A DNA stretch of 64,000 bases from Anaerohabitans sp964387285. Its GTDB lineage: Bacteria > Zhuqueibacterota > Zhuqueibacteria > Residuimicrobiales > Residuimicrobiaceae. Below the pieces are notes generated by a model that was not told where the DNA came from, made no database searches, and saw only the letters and a program-made list of their open reading frames with translations. Made by a program: the position numbers and the translations under genes. Where the stretch lies: positions 48,087 through 112,086 of the forward strand of contig CAYLWO010000010.1 of assembly GCA_964387285.1 (NCBI GenBank), in the 5' to 3' direction. The number at the start of each line of letters is the position of its first letter. Positions within the stretch are counted from its first letter, which is position 1. Of this stretch, positions 44,160-54,094 are shown in pieces.

Positions 44160-46616
44160 TTATTTTTTACGTACCGTCTTACGCGTTGGTTGCGCAGTAA
44201 ACGGATCCTCGGGCCAGGGATGTTTGGGATAGCGGCTGCGCAGCTGTTTTCGGATCTCCTGATAGGTGTTTTGCCAAAAACTGCGCAGATCCTGCGTCAC
44301 GGCCAGAGGCCGCGCTGCAGGTGATAGCAGATGAATGGTAACCGCAACGCGACCGTCGACAATGCGCGGCGTTTCGGTCAGGCCGAACAATTCCTGTAAT
44401 TTAACGGCAAGAATAGGATGCTCTTCTGTAGTATATTCCAGCGCAATGCGCGAGCCACTGGGCACAATGATATGCGACGGCGCCAGACGCTCCAATTCAC
44501 GAGCCTGCTCTCTGGAAAGCTGGTGCCTGAGAATGTCAGCCATGCGCAGCTGCTGTAACTGTTCTAATCGCCACAGCCCATTGATAAATGGCCCCAGCCA
44601 TGTTGCCAGCGATGCTTCCAGGCCCTGATCAGAAAGATCGGGCAGGTCGTTGATGATTCTTCGCAGCCACTGTACGCGGCTGCGCAAGCGGTTCGCCTCC
44701 GCATCCCAGGGCAGACAGCGCAGGCCGATGCGGCGAATGCCTTCCAGCATGGCTTGAGGGACCTGATCGCCTTCCGGTTCAATAGCGGATTCTCCCAGAA
44801 CCATGCTGCCGATTTTACGAGTTCGTCGCGCTTTTACTCTGTTCTCACGATCGTCCCAGATCACTTCCTCTGTTGTTTGAATATTCTCGCTGAACGCTTT
44901 TTCAAGGTCTTGCTTGCTCACTGGCGCAGCCAGATAAATTCTGGCATTACTCGCAGCGCTGTCAACATCAGCGATTGCCAGAAAATCTTCCCGTGCCAAC
45001 GGACTCCCGTCAGGCAATACAGCCTGGACGCCGTTGGCCAAAAGATATGCTCCCGGGCGATCGCTTTTCTTTGCAGCAATACGGTCGGGATAGGCCAATG
45101 CATTCAGCAGCCCGCAGGCAGAGGTATCCGTGCGGTCACTCTCAATATTCATCAATTCTAAAAGACGTTGCTTTTGCGTCAATATGCGTTCAGCGACACC
45201 GCCTGATCGTTTTTGCAGGGCCTCCAGGCGCGAGGTCAGGTCGACGTCGTTTTTTCCAGCGCTGGGCGCAAGATCTCTTTCTTCCAACAAGGCAGCCAGT
45301 TCGCATGCCGTTGCAGCCAATCCTCTTTCTTTTGCTTTGAGAATCATATGCGCAAAACGGGGATGAACGGATAATTCGGACATGGCCCGACCATGCGGCG
45401 TTAATTTTTTTTCATTATCTATGGCGCCGAGACGGCGCAGCAGCTCGTGGGCTTGCAGCAGGTGCGCCATGGGCGGAGGATCCAGAAATAATAAATTGTC
45501 TCCTAACGGCGCTCCCCAACGTGCCAGATCCAGAGCAAGCGGCGTCAGGTCAGAGACGCAAATTTCCGGCGTGGGATATTCCGGTCGCAGGTGGTGTTCG
45601 CTTTCGGTCCATAACCGGAAGCAGACTCCGGGACCCTGTCTGCCGCAGCGGCCGCGGCGTTGATCCGCCACAGCGCGCGAAACCGGAATGGTCACCAGTC
45701 CGGACATGCCGCGGCGCGGATCAAAGCGTGCTGTACGCGTTAATCCGGAATCGACAACAATACGCACACCGTCAATGGTGAGGCTGGTTTCGGCAATGCG
45801 GGTGGAGAGAATGACCTTGCGTTTTCCCTCTGGCGCCGGCGTCAAAGCGATCTCTTGCACTCTGGCTGGCAAGTCGCCGTGTAAACAACAGATGATAACA
45901 TCGTCAAGAGGCCGGCTGGAGAGATTTTCTTCGACGCGACGAATTTCTGCCATGCCGGGAACAAACACCAGAATATCCCCCTCTTCTGTTAACAAAGCGC
46001 GCCGCACAACGTCGGCGATGCGCATGGCTAGAGGCTTTTCTTCGCTAAATCGACTGTAACGGGTTTCTATCGGAAAAGAGGCGTCTTTTCCGGTAATGAT
46101 CGGCGCCCGGTTCAGCAGGCGCGCCACGTCCAGTCCGTCGAGTGTTGCCGACATGACTAAAATATAAAGATCGTTGCGTAAATGTTTTTGCACATCCAGA
46201 GTGAACGCTAAGCCCAGATCGGCATGAATGCTGCGCTCATGAAATTCGTCGAATATGACCAGACCGACATCAGGGAGATCGGGATTGGTGTGCAACATGC
46301 GCGTGAGAATGCCTTCGGTGACCACTTCAATGCGCGTGGCCTTGCCGACGACCTGGTCGCCGCGAATGCGATAGCCTACGGTTTGGCCTACTTGCTCGCC
46401 CATTTGTTGCGCCATGAATTCCGCTGCACGTCTGGCTGCCAGTCGTCGTGGTTCCAGCATGAGGATTTTTTTCTCCGCAAGCCGCTCGTTAACCAGCAAG
46501 GCGAGAGGTACGCGCACGGTTTTGCCCGCTGCCGGCGGCGCGCTCAAGACCACGGACGGCGAAATGGCCAGAGCGTCAACCAGGTCGGGTAGTATTTTAT
46601 CAATGGGGAAGAGCAT
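44160..46616 (-). CDS. hrpB: ATP-dependent RNA helicase HrpB
   Basis: 818 residues from the ATG at 46616 (MLFPIDKILPDL), which matches the normal start of HrpB; longer reading to 46700 adds a hydrophobic stretch unlike the family. Motif I is SAPPAAGKT, motif II is DEFH (VIFDEFHERSIHADLG) and motif III SAT, followed by IAETSLTIDGVR and QRRGRCGR (motif VI). The C-terminal HrpB-specific region contains WLGPFINGLWRLEQL. It probably acts in RNA processing; the physiological substrate is poorly known in this family. Monocistronic. Confidence 0.92.
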   Translation of the reverse strand: MLFPIDKILPDLVDALAISPSVVLSAPPAAGKTVRVPLALLVNERLAEKKILMLEPRRLAARRAAEFMAQQMGEQVGQTVGYRIRGDQVVGKATRIEVVTEGILTRMLHTNPDLPDVGLVIFDEFHERSIHADLGLAFTLDVQKHLRNDLYILVMSATLDGLDVARLLNRAPIITGKDASFPIETRYSRFSEEKPLAMRIADVVRRALLTEEGDILVFVPGMAEIRRVEENLSSRPLDDVIICCLHGDLPARVQEIALTPAPEGKRKVILSTRIAETSLTIDGVRIVVDSGLTRTARFDPRRGMSGLVTIPVSRAVADQRRGRCGRQGPGVCFRLWTESEHHLRPEYPTPEICVSDLTPLALDLARWGAPLGDNLLFLDPPPMAHLLQAHELLRRLGAIDNEKKLTPHGRAMSELSVHPRFAHMILKAKERGLAATACELAALLEERDLAPSAGKNDVDLTSRLEALQKRSGGVAERILTQKQRLLELMNIESDRTDTSACGLLNALAYPDRIAAKKSDRPGAYLLANGVQAVLPDGSPLAREDFLAIADVDSAASNARIYLAAPVSKQDLEKAFSENIQTTEEVIWDDRENRVKARRTRKIGSMVLGESAIEPEGDQVPQAMLEGIRRIGLRCLPWDAEANRLRSRVQWLRRIINDLPDLSDQGLEASLATWLGPFINGLWRLEQLQQLRMADILRHQLSREQARELERLAPSHIIVPSGSRIALEYTTEEHPILAVKLQELFGLTETPRIVDGRVAVTIHLLSPAARPLAVTQDLRSFWQNTYQEIRKQLRSRYPKHPWPEDPFTAQPTRKTVRKK

Positions 46617-46746
46617 TATGATAGTCAGTTTCTTTGAGTAAACCAAAAAAATATAAACGACGAAAGACACAAAAAGCGGAAATTCTCGCTTGACGCACAA
46701 CGGTTACATGGCAAATGGATCGCAATTGAATAATTAACGAATCCGT

Positions 46747-48780
46747 TTAATTTTTTCTGTGCATCGGAAGTCGAACGACAACAAGCACATCGCGATCGCA
46801 TACCGGAATCCGAACCCCGCTATCCGTAAAGGGCATTGGCTGCGAATTAACAGTGCACTGCGTTTCATTGATTGCCGGATCAAAAGCAAAGTCATAGTGA
46901 ATATGATGCCCGCGAAAACGAACGCTTCCTTTGATCCCGAGCAGATGCGGCAACAGTCGCGGTTTGATGCGTATGGCATTCAGTTCGGCGTGGAATCCGA
47001 ACATATTGATTATGGTAAACTGAATTATCTCCGCCCAGCACCAGGGAATAATGCCGTTCTGTGCATAAGGCGGAGCAATGCGGTTGCCGTATAATTCAAA
47101 ATAAGCGCCGGAGTTGAATTCTTTCAGAGTGGAGAACCAATTTAAAATGCGTTCCGTTTTTTCATAATTTTCCGCTTCAAGATAGGCACGAGCCACAAAG
47201 AGCGAAGCAAAAGGCCATGCGCCCGGCGAGTCAGCATCCGATTCTGCATTATAGCGGCCATAGCCGCCGGTTTCCCACTCTTGATTCCACAAAATTTCCA
47301 TATGTTCCAGGGTGGCCAAAGCTGCGGCAGACTGCGCCGGTACAAAACCGAATACAATGGGCAGCACAGCGCAAGTGTCCGGATCCAGCGGCCGTGGTCC
47401 TTGGCGGGCCAGGCCAACCTCAATGGGCAAACCGGCTTCAGCAAGCGGTATAATCGTTTGTTGAACAGCCCCGTCCAGATTTTTACGTTTTACGAATCCT
47501 TTTTCTGTTACAAAGGCGTGTGTAGGATGATGCAAAACCGTCTCCTGCAAACGAGAGGCTTCCCTTTGCCAGTGTTCGGCAAGAGTTTTTTTATTCAATC
47601 GGCCGGCAAGATCAGCGGCTGCAGCCAGGCCGAGGGAGACCATGACCTGGTAAATTAATTCCAGTCCAGGCTGAATGCCGTGAATGCGGTGTCGTTCCCA
47701 GTATTCGCGTTGGTTCATGAACAAACCGGATTTGGATTCGCGAAATTGCGGGGATAGCGGGTATTCAGCAATCTTGACGATGCGATCCCAATTAGTTGTG
47801 ATGAGACTCCAATCCCCGGTCCAGCAGACATATTCTTTCAGAACGATCAGCAGGATGCCGTTTTGATCGAGTTCGACCTCTGCGTCAGCCCGGATTTCAC
47901 TGGAATCGCTGGTGGCGCCGTTTTCTGCGGTGAATTCACAGAGCAGGCGCTGCAACATGGTCCGGCTTGCTTCATGGTTGCCGCTGAGCATCAGGCCATA
48001 GGCCATATAGGAATGATCGCGAACCCATTCTCGGTTATATTGCCAAATGCTGGCGTCAATTTTAGCCTGATTGGAAAGAACAGAGCTCAGTTGCACAGCT
48101 GCGGTGTTGTACCAGTGCTCCATTAATGGAGGTTGGCTTTTAACGAGATTGATTTTTTGCCAATAATCCGCTGCCTCCGTGCGATCCGGCGGCGATGCAA
48201 GCCATCTTAAAGTAATGACCTGTGCGTTTTTATCTAGATCGTAGCGAATGCATAAAATAGTTGCTTGTCTGGCCGGCAAAGTAAAGGCCTGTTCCAGTTT
48301 GTTATCACAGAGACCGGTGGCAAGATTGACTTTACGCGATTGGTCCGTCGCGTTTTGAATTTTTATTTCGCGATACAGAGCTGCTTGGGAGCGATCCGCG
48401 CAGAAGCATTTTTCCGTAATAACTAGCTCCGGCGCGTGCCATTGAATTTTCACACAGGGAAGCGAATGCAGATCGTCCCATTGTACGGTCAGGTTGTGAT
48501 GCGTGATCGGTTCCGTGTCCTCAAAATACAGATAGAGTTGTGTCTTGGCAAAACCGGTTTTTTTATCAAACGAGAGGGAATCCCGTTTCGCCTTGAGTTG
48601 ATCGGGATCCATGAATATTAGACCGTAACAAGTCCCTATTCCCTGTGGCGCATGTTGCACGGCAGCGCTGATAAAACCATTGCCCAGAAAAAAATAATTA
48701 ACTCCGGGCAGTTCGGTGCGTACGTCCGGGTGACCGATTTTGGGATCGTCGGCATAGAGGTGTTCTTTGGCATCAATCAT
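46747..48780 (-). CDS. Probable glycoside hydrolase with (alpha/alpha)6 barrel
   Basis: About 677 residues from the ATG at 48780, preceded by AGGAAG; longer reading to 48933 has no homology-like features. An N-terminal beta-sandwich (residues 1-240) is followed by a helical catalytic-type domain with IWQYNREWVRDHSYMAYGL, RADAEVELDQNGI and YGRYNAESDADSPGAWPFAS, patterns like GH15/amylo-alpha-1,6-glucosidase and related families. There is no signal peptide, so it may act on cytoplasmic glycogen or oligosaccharides. The exact family is uncertain. Confidence 0.6.
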   Translation of the reverse strand: MIDAKEHLYADDPKIGHPDVRTELPGVNYFFLGNGFISAAVQHAPQGIGTCYGLIFMDPDQLKAKRDSLSFDKKTGFAKTQLYLYFEDTEPITHHNLTVQWDDLHSLPCVKIQWHAPELVITEKCFCADRSQAALYREIKIQNATDQSRKVNLATGLCDNKLEQAFTLPARQATILCIRYDLDKNAQVITLRWLASPPDRTEAADYWQKINLVKSQPPLMEHWYNTAAVQLSSVLSNQAKIDASIWQYNREWVRDHSYMAYGLMLSGNHEASRTMLQRLLCEFTAENGATSDSSEIRADAEVELDQNGILLIVLKEYVCWTGDWSLITTNWDRIVKIAEYPLSPQFRESKSGLFMNQREYWERHRIHGIQPGLELIYQVMVSLGLAAAADLAGRLNKKTLAEHWQREASRLQETVLHHPTHAFVTEKGFVKRKNLDGAVQQTIIPLAEAGLPIEVGLARQGPRPLDPDTCAVLPIVFGFVPAQSAAALATLEHMEILWNQEWETGGYGRYNAESDADSPGAWPFASLFVARAYLEAENYEKTERILNWFSTLKEFNSGAYFELYGNRIAPPYAQNGIIPWCWAEIIQFTIINMFGFHAELNAIRIKPRLLPHLLGIKGSVRFRGHHIHYDFAFDPAINETQCTVNSQPMPFTDSGVRIPVCDRDVLVVVRLPMHRKN

Positions 48781-49069
48781 GGCATTTCTTCCTGGTTGAC
48801 AAGAGTGACGGCATTGCTTTATTGCGTCGTTATATAATACGTAACCCAGATAAACGGGTGTTACATGTCGGACATCTCCAGGAAACTGTGTCCGACATTT
48901 CTTGATTTCTGGTAATAAATGACTTGCAAACAAATCAGTGATTGTTTATAATAAAATGGATTGAGCGATTTGTACTCGCAAAAAAACCTTGCAAAGATTT
49001 CAAACCTACACAAAAATTATGCAATAGCGAACGCTTTAGATTATTGGCATAAAAAGAAAGGAGTTGCAG

Positions 49070-49783
49070 ATGAAACGAGCTTGCATTTTTTTCAGCCTGG
49101 CTTTATTATTATTGCAGAGCTGCGACCTGGTTCGCGATCCTGCTTCTTTCCAAATTGGCCTCACGCCGACGACCATGGAATCTATTGCCGGCCAAAAGTG
49201 CGTCCTGCTGCTCACCATCACCGATGAAGGGGATGGTTTTGATCGCGGCCAGTACATCTCGGTAACGGCCCGGGCCGACGGTCAGGTTCTCGCTTGTACG
49301 CCAAATCCTTTTCTGCCCAAACAGGCTGCCGAGATTCTTTATGCGCTGGACCTCGCCGCCGTCGGCAAGGATGTGGTTGTTCAAATTCTCGCAGAACGCA
49401 ACGGTTACAAGCAGGAGCAGCGCGCTACGATTCATGTCATTGCCGGATCGGATCAATTGGCGCAGACAGCGACCGGGATTCGTGATCGTTTCATTCCCTG
49501 GCTGGCGCAAAATCATCCGGCATTAAACATCAACACGGCCACGGTCTGGGACGGTACTATTGTTACGCCCAACATTCTCATTGTTGCCAACTATCTGTTC
49601 TTTAGCGAAGAATGGGAAATGGGGCTTACCTATCATGTTATGATTCCGCCGAACGACTGGGCGCGCATCTATTTGCGGCGACGTTATGAGGACAGCAAGC
49701 CCACTTTGGGCTTTGAGATCAATTCCTTGACAGCAACAGAGCCGCCGCATGTCTGGACGCCGCCGGGAAAAGTAATGCGTTAA
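49070..49783 (+). CDS. Hypothetical lipoprotein
   Basis: 237 residues. The ATG at 49070 has AAAGGAG seven bases upstream, better than the TTG at 49064. The N-terminus MKRACIFFSLALLLLQSC is a clear lipoprotein signal with the lipobox Cys at about residue 18. The rest has a beta-sandwich-like strand pattern (VLLLTITDEG, QYISVTARADG, VVVQILAERNGYKQEQRATI) followed by a helical and aromatic C-terminus. No family recognised. It stands alone between the glycosidase and pst loci. Confidence 0.6.
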   Translation: MKRACIFFSLALLLLQSCDLVRDPASFQIGLTPTTMESIAGQKCVLLLTITDEGDGFDRGQYISVTARADGQVLACTPNPFLPKQAAEILYALDLAAVGKDVVVQILAERNGYKQEQRATIHVIAGSDQLAQTATGIRDRFIPWLAQNHPALNINTATVWDGTIVTPNILIVANYLFFSEEWEMGLTYHVMIPPNDWARIYLRRRYEDSKPTLGFEINSLTATEPPHVWTPPGKVMR

Positions 49784-49854
49784 GTTACTAATTTAGAAAA
49801 TGATTGGCAAACTGAATCGATGGGATTAAGAATAAAATGTGTTGCTTGGCAATA

Positions 49855-49870
49855 ACGGCATGAATGCCGT
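49855..49870. repeat. Perfect short hairpin
   Basis: ACGGCAT-GA-ATGCCGT, a 7-bp stem with a 2-base loop, in the 171-base gap between the hypothetical lipoprotein and the end of the pst operon. It lies 85 bases past the stop of the pst ATPase gene and could help stop its transcript, although no T run follows. Confidence 0.45.
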
Positions 49871-49954
49871 AGCCAGCCGTCAATGCGGATCGTTACCCGC
49901 TAGAGCTGAAAATTTGCGGCAATTAAAGATGAAATGAGAAACCGTGCCAATCCA

Positions 49955-50713
49955 TCAACCAAATCGCCCGGTGATGTAATCCTGCGTGCGTTTGTCCGCC
50001 GGATTGGTAAAGATCTTTTTCGTGTCATCGTATTCCACCAGCTCGCCCAACAGCATATAACCCGCATAATCGGAGACGCGTGCAGCCTGTTGCATGTTGT
50101 GCGTGACGATGGCGATACAGTAATTTTTCTTTAATTCAAACATCAACTCTTCAATTTTGGCCGTGGCAATGGGGTCCAGAGCCGAACAGGGCTCATCCAT
50201 GAGAATGACTTCCGGTTCAATGGCGAGCAGTCTGGCCACGCACAGCCGCTGTTGCTGATCCATGGGCAAATCCAGAGCTGAATGATGCAATTTGTCCTTG
50301 AGACTGTCCCACAGCCAGGCGTCGCGCAGACTTTTTTCCACCCGTTCCTGTATCAGGGCTTTTTGGCGAAGGCCGGCCACTCTGAGACCGTAGCTGACGT
50401 TGTCGAATATGGATAACGGAAAGGGATTGGGACGCTGAAAGACCATGCCCACCTTTTTACGAGCCTGTTCCACATCGGTTCCGGCTGCATAGATATCCTG
50501 ACCATCCACCAGCACCTGGCCGCTGACGCGTACGCCGGCAATGAGATCGTTCATCCGATTGAGACTGCGCACCAGGGTCGATTTGCCGCAGCCGGACGGG
50601 CCGATGAGCGCTGTGATGCAGCGGTCGCGAATGTCCATGGTAATGTCTATCAAGGCGCGGAATTCGCCGTAATAGAGATTAAACTTTTTTATTTGAATTT
50701 TGGGTTTTGTCAT
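49955..50713 (-). CDS. pstB: Phosphate ABC transporter ATPase PstB, copy with degenerate signature motif
   Basis: 252 residues. It has the Walker A loop GPSGCGKS (38-45), the Q-loop glutamine Q93 (VFQRPNPFP), Walker B VILMDE (169-174) and the switch histidine H205 (VTHNMQQA). The ABC signature, normally LSGGQ in PstB, reads LPMDQ (149-153). A second PstB gene lies just upstream and keeps the signature but has lost other residues, so the two probably work as a heterodimer. It is the last gene of the operon, 6 bases after the other PstB. Confidence 0.92.
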   Translation of the reverse strand: MTKPKIQIKKFNLYYGEFRALIDITMDIRDRCITALIGPSGCGKSTLVRSLNRMNDLIAGVRVSGQVLVDGQDIYAAGTDVEQARKKVGMVFQRPNPFPLSIFDNVSYGLRVAGLRQKALIQERVEKSLRDAWLWDSLKDKLHHSALDLPMDQQQRLCVARLLAIEPEVILMDEPCSALDPIATAKIEELMFELKKNYCIAIVTHNMQQAARVSDYAGYMLLGELVEYDDTKKIFTNPADKRTQDYITGRFG

Positions 50714-50719
50714 ATTCTC

Positions 50720-51475
50720 TCAACCAAAGCGGCCGGTGATGTAATCCGATGTGCGCTGATCGTTCGGATTGGTGAACATTTTTTTCGTGTCGTTGTGTTC
50801 GATCATCTCGCCCATGAGGAAAAAAGCCGTCGTGTCGGCGACGCGCGCCGCCTGCATGGTGTTGTTCGTCACCAGTATGATGGTATAATTTATTTTCAGC
50901 ACGGTCAAAGCATCTTCAATTTTTGCAGTAGAAATCGGATCCAACCCCGACGAAGGTTCATCCAAAAGGATCACCTCCGGTTTCAGGGCCAATACGCGCG
51001 CCAGGCAGAGCCGCTGTTGCTGACCGCCGGAAAGGCGCAAAGCGGAGCTTTTCAGCCGATCTTTAACCTCGTCCCAGATAAAGGCCGAGCGCAAGCTGGT
51101 TTCGACCAATTCATCCAATTGTTCACGACGATGCAGGCCCAGCAAACGCGGACCATACACGACGTTTTCATAAATGCTCATGGGCAAAGCCACGGGCAGG
51201 GCAAACAGCATGCCTACCCGGCGGCGCAGGGAGATGGGATCAAAAGCCGGGGCATAAATATCCTGACCGTCCAATAAAATCGTCCCTTCATGACGAAAGT
51301 GCGACGTCAAATCATTCAACCGGTTGAGCGATCTCAAAAAGGTGGTTTTACCTGCGCCGGCCGGACCGATGATGCCGAGAATCTGTTGGGCCGGTACCGT
51401 GAGCGAGATCTGGCGTAAAGCGGTTTCTGCACCATAAAAAGCGTTCAGGCCGGATATTTGAAATTTGGTCGTCAA
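50720..51475 (-). CDS. pstB: Phosphate ABC transporter ATPase PstB, copy with degenerate Q-loop and H-loop
   Basis: 251 residues, paralogous to the next gene. Walker A is GPAGAGKT (37-44), the signature LSGGQ is intact (148-152) and Walker B is VILLDE (168-173). The Q-loop glutamine is replaced by Ala (A92, MLFALPVALP) and the switch histidine by Asn (N204, LVTNNTMQAA). Both changes would weaken ATP hydrolysis at its own site. The C-terminal YITGRFG is shared with its partner. It follows pstA by 9 bases. Confidence 0.92.
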   Translation of the reverse strand: MTTKFQISGLNAFYGAETALRQISLTVPAQQILGIIGPAGAGKTTFLRSLNRLNDLTSHFRHEGTILLDGQDIYAPAFDPISLRRRVGMLFALPVALPMSIYENVVYGPRLLGLHRREQLDELVETSLRSAFIWDEVKDRLKSSALRLSGGQQQRLCLARVLALKPEVILLDEPSSGLDPISTAKIEDALTVLKINYTIILVTNNTMQAARVADTTAFFLMGEMIEHNDTKKMFTNPNDQRTSDYITGRFG

Positions 51476-51484
51476 CCGTAATCC

Positions 51485-52321
51485 TCAACTTTTCCTTTTA
51501 ATGTATCGATTCATCAGGTAGTAGGCTGTGGCATTGACCATCAATACCGACAAAATTAAAATGGCGGCCGTACCATAGGCATTTTCCGTGGACAGGCCTT
51601 CGCGCGCGAGAATATAAAAGTGCACGGACATGGTGCGCGCTGAATCGAACAACGAGCCCGGCAAGCGCAACGAAGCGCCGGCGGTAAAAATCACGGCTGC
51701 GGTCTCGCCGATGCACCGGCCGATGCTCAGCATGACGCCGGTCAAAATGCCGGGCAAGGCGTTGGGCAGGACCACGCGCGTTATGGTGCGCCAGCGCGTG
51801 GCGCCTAAAGAATAGCTGACTTCGCGATACGCATTGGGAACCGCTTTAATCGCCTCCTCCGAGGTGCGCATAATGGTCGGCAAGATCATCAACGCCAGGG
51901 TCAATCCGCCGGACAACAACGACCAGCCCATCTCCAGCAAGGTCACAAAAAAAATGAATCCGAACAGACCGAAAATAATAGACGGGATGCCTGCCAGACA
52001 ATCTGTTCCCAACCGGAGCAGACGGGTCGCACGACTGGGACGCGTGTATTCGGTGAGATAAACCGCTGCGCCGGCGCCCAGAGGCAACGCCAATACAATC
52101 GCCAACAGCGGCAACAGAACGGTGGCCACGAGGGTGGGGAAGATGCCGCCGGCCCGGCCCATATCACGCGGTTTGGAAAAGAGAAAATCTGCGGAGAGTT
52201 TCGGCAGCCCTTTTTCCAAAATGAACACAATGATAAAAACCAGCACGCTCAAGGTGAACAAAGTGGCCAGGCCCATGACCGCCACCGCCATTCTCTGACT
52301 TGTTCGCGGCGACAGTCTCAT
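51485..52321 (-). CDS. pstA: Phosphate ABC transporter permease PstA
   Basis: 278 residues with six membrane segments. The cytoplasmic coupling loop (the EAA-type segment) reads PNAYREVSYSLGATRWRTITRVVLPNALPG in two adjoining blocks, followed by GRCIGETAAV. The start overlaps the pstC stop by four bases (ATGA), so the subunits are translationally coupled. It forms the channel with PstC. Confidence 0.93.
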   Translation of the reverse strand: MRLSPRTSQRMAVAVMGLATLFTLSVLVFIIVFILEKGLPKLSADFLFSKPRDMGRAGGIFPTLVATVLLPLLAIVLALPLGAGAAVYLTEYTRPSRATRLLRLGTDCLAGIPSIIFGLFGFIFFVTLLEMGWSLLSGGLTLALMILPTIMRTSEEAIKAVPNAYREVSYSLGATRWRTITRVVLPNALPGILTGVMLSIGRCIGETAAVIFTAGASLRLPGSLFDSARTMSVHFYILAREGLSTENAYGTAAILILSVLMVNATAYYLMNRYIKRKS

Positions 52322-53181
52322 TTGCGTCGCCCTTTCTCTTTGATCAGAGACCCGGCAACGGTGTTGAGCATCATGATAAAGATAAACAAAACCACGCCGG
52401 TGGCAAAAAGCGCCTGACGATGCAGCCCGGTGGCATAACCCATTTCCAGAGCGATGTTGGCGGTCAGCGTGCGCACCGAATCCAGGCTCGAGTGCGGAAT
52501 CTTGACCGCATTGCCCGCCACCATGATGACCGCCATGGTCTCTCCGATGGCGCGACCCATGCCTAAGATGATGCCGGCAACAATGCCGGATTTGGCCGCT
52601 TTCAACACCACCATATGCACGGTTTGCCAGCGGGTTGCGCCCAGGGCGCGCGAGCCTTCGCGAAACGACTGCGGCACCGCGTTGATGGCGTCTGTGGAGA
52701 TGCTGATGATGGTGGGCAGAACCATGATGCCGAGAATGGTGGAAGCGGCGAGCAAGGAAAGACCGGCGCCTCCCAGGTTTTCACGAATCAACGGCGCCAG
52801 CACAATGACGCCGATAAAACCGTACAGCACAGAAGGAATACCGGCCAACAATTCGATCGTGGGCTTGATGATGCGCGTGACGCTCGCCGGCACGAACTCG
52901 GTCAGAAAAACCGCACAGGCCACGCCCAAGGGCGCGCCGATGATCATGGCGCCCAGCGTCACCCACAACGAAGCCACGATCATGGGATAGATGCCGAACT
53001 TGCCGGTCTGTGGATCCCATTCGTCAGCAAGAATGAAATTTTTCAGCCCGACCTTGAACATGAAAGGCAAGCCCTCGATCATGATAAAGAGGGCGATTAA
53101 TAAGAGCCCGGCCAGCGCTGAAAAGGCGATGATCGATAAAATGCGCTGAACGCCTGTTTCTCCGAAAACAATTTTTTTCAT
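52318..53181 (-). CDS. pstC: Phosphate ABC transporter permease PstC
   Basis: 287 residues with six membrane segments. The coupling loop reads PQSFREGSRALGATRWQT and is followed by GMGRAIGETMAV, the conserved PstC/PstA helix. FGIYPMIVASLWVTLGAM and LAGIPSVLYGFIGV are further family blocks. It lies 8 bases after pstS. Confidence 0.93.
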   Translation of the reverse strand: MKKIVFGETGVQRILSIIAFSALAGLLLIALFIMIEGLPFMFKVGLKNFILADEWDPQTGKFGIYPMIVASLWVTLGAMIIGAPLGVACAVFLTEFVPASVTRIIKPTIELLAGIPSVLYGFIGVIVLAPLIRENLGGAGLSLLAASTILGIMVLPTIISISTDAINAVPQSFREGSRALGATRWQTVHMVVLKAAKSGIVAGIILGMGRAIGETMAVIMVAGNAVKIPHSSLDSVRTLTANIALEMGYATGLHRQALFATGVVLFIFIMMLNTVAGSLIKEKGRRK

Positions 53182-53189
53182 AGTATCGA

Positions 53190-53981
53190 TTATTTCACCG
53201 GTAACAGTCCGCTGGAGGCTATGGTCTGCTGGCCTTCTGCGGACAGAATATATTCAATAAAATCCTGCACAGCCTGCGCCGGCGTTTCTTTGGTAAGCAA
53301 AAAGATAGGACGAATCAGTTTATATTCGCCGCTCTGAATGGCCTCCTTGGTGCAGCCAAAACCGTCGACCGTCAAGGCTTTAATGCGTTCATTCAGCAAA
53401 CCGTGCGAAAGATAACCGATGGCGCCGGGATCGTTGGCTACCGTCTCTCGAATGGAGCCGTTGGAATCCTGGACAATGGCGTTTTTTGTCAGGTTGACGC
53501 CAGTGATGATTTGTTCGAAAGAGATGCGGGTGCCGGAACCGGCTTCACGCGAGACCACGTGGATCTCGCCTGCCGGTCCACCCAACTCTTGCCAATTGGT
53601 AAATTTGCCGCTGAACAGCTGACGAATTTGCTCGGTGGTCAGATTGGTCAACGGATTATCAGGATGCACAATCATTACAATGCCGTCCTGAGCGGCCACA
53701 GTGGCATTCAAACTGGCCGCTTCTTCAGGCAGCTTTACCAGATCAGCCATGCCGATCTGCGCGGCGCCGGATAAAGTTGATTGTATGCCCACGGCAGAAC
53801 CACCACCCTGAACGATGATGTTGCACTCCGGCCGGACCGTCATAAATTGTTCAGCCAGTTTTTCCGCAAAAGGTTGAAAAGCGGTAGAACCGGCGACGAT
53901 GACCGATTTGGGACGATTGCCGCAGTGGGTCAGCAGTAATGCCAAAAAAAGGAACGTGATTAAAAATTGCCATTTTCGCAT
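53190..53981 (-). CDS. pstS: Phosphate-binding protein PstS (lipoprotein)
   Basis: 263 residues from the ATG at 53981, with AAGGG eight bases upstream. The lipoprotein signal ends LLLTHCGN. The phosphate-binding loops are visible as VAGSTAFQPFAEKLAE, GGGSAVGIQSTLSGAAQIG and VVSREAGSGTRISFEQ. It is the first gene of the pst operon and starts 109 bases or more from the Pho-box repeats in the divergent promoter region, so it should be induced in phosphate starvation. Confidence 0.93.
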   Translation of the reverse strand: MRKWQFLITFLFLALLLTHCGNRPKSVIVAGSTAFQPFAEKLAEQFMTVRPECNIIVQGGGSAVGIQSTLSGAAQIGMADLVKLPEEAASLNATVAAQDGIVMIVHPDNPLTNLTTEQIRQLFSGKFTNWQELGGPAGEIHVVSREAGSGTRISFEQIITGVNLTKNAIVQDSNGSIRETVANDPGAIGYLSHGLLNERIKALTVDGFGCTKEAIQSGEYKLIRPIFLLTKETPAQAVQDFIEYILSAEGQQTIASSGLLPVK

Positions 53982-54094
53982 ATCATACCCTTGCATATTT
54001 TGAGTAAAAATTAAAAAAAAACCAGGTCAATGTCAATTGTTAGTAGAGATTTAACGGGCGGTGCGTCGTTAAATAACATCAATAAAATTAACTC

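Noticed and set aside
48976..49006. A second copy of the 18329-18362 hairpin
   Set aside because: Only one arm is recognisable (ACCTTGCAAAGATTTCAAACC) and the second arm is lost, so it is not a functional terminator; at most a decayed relative.
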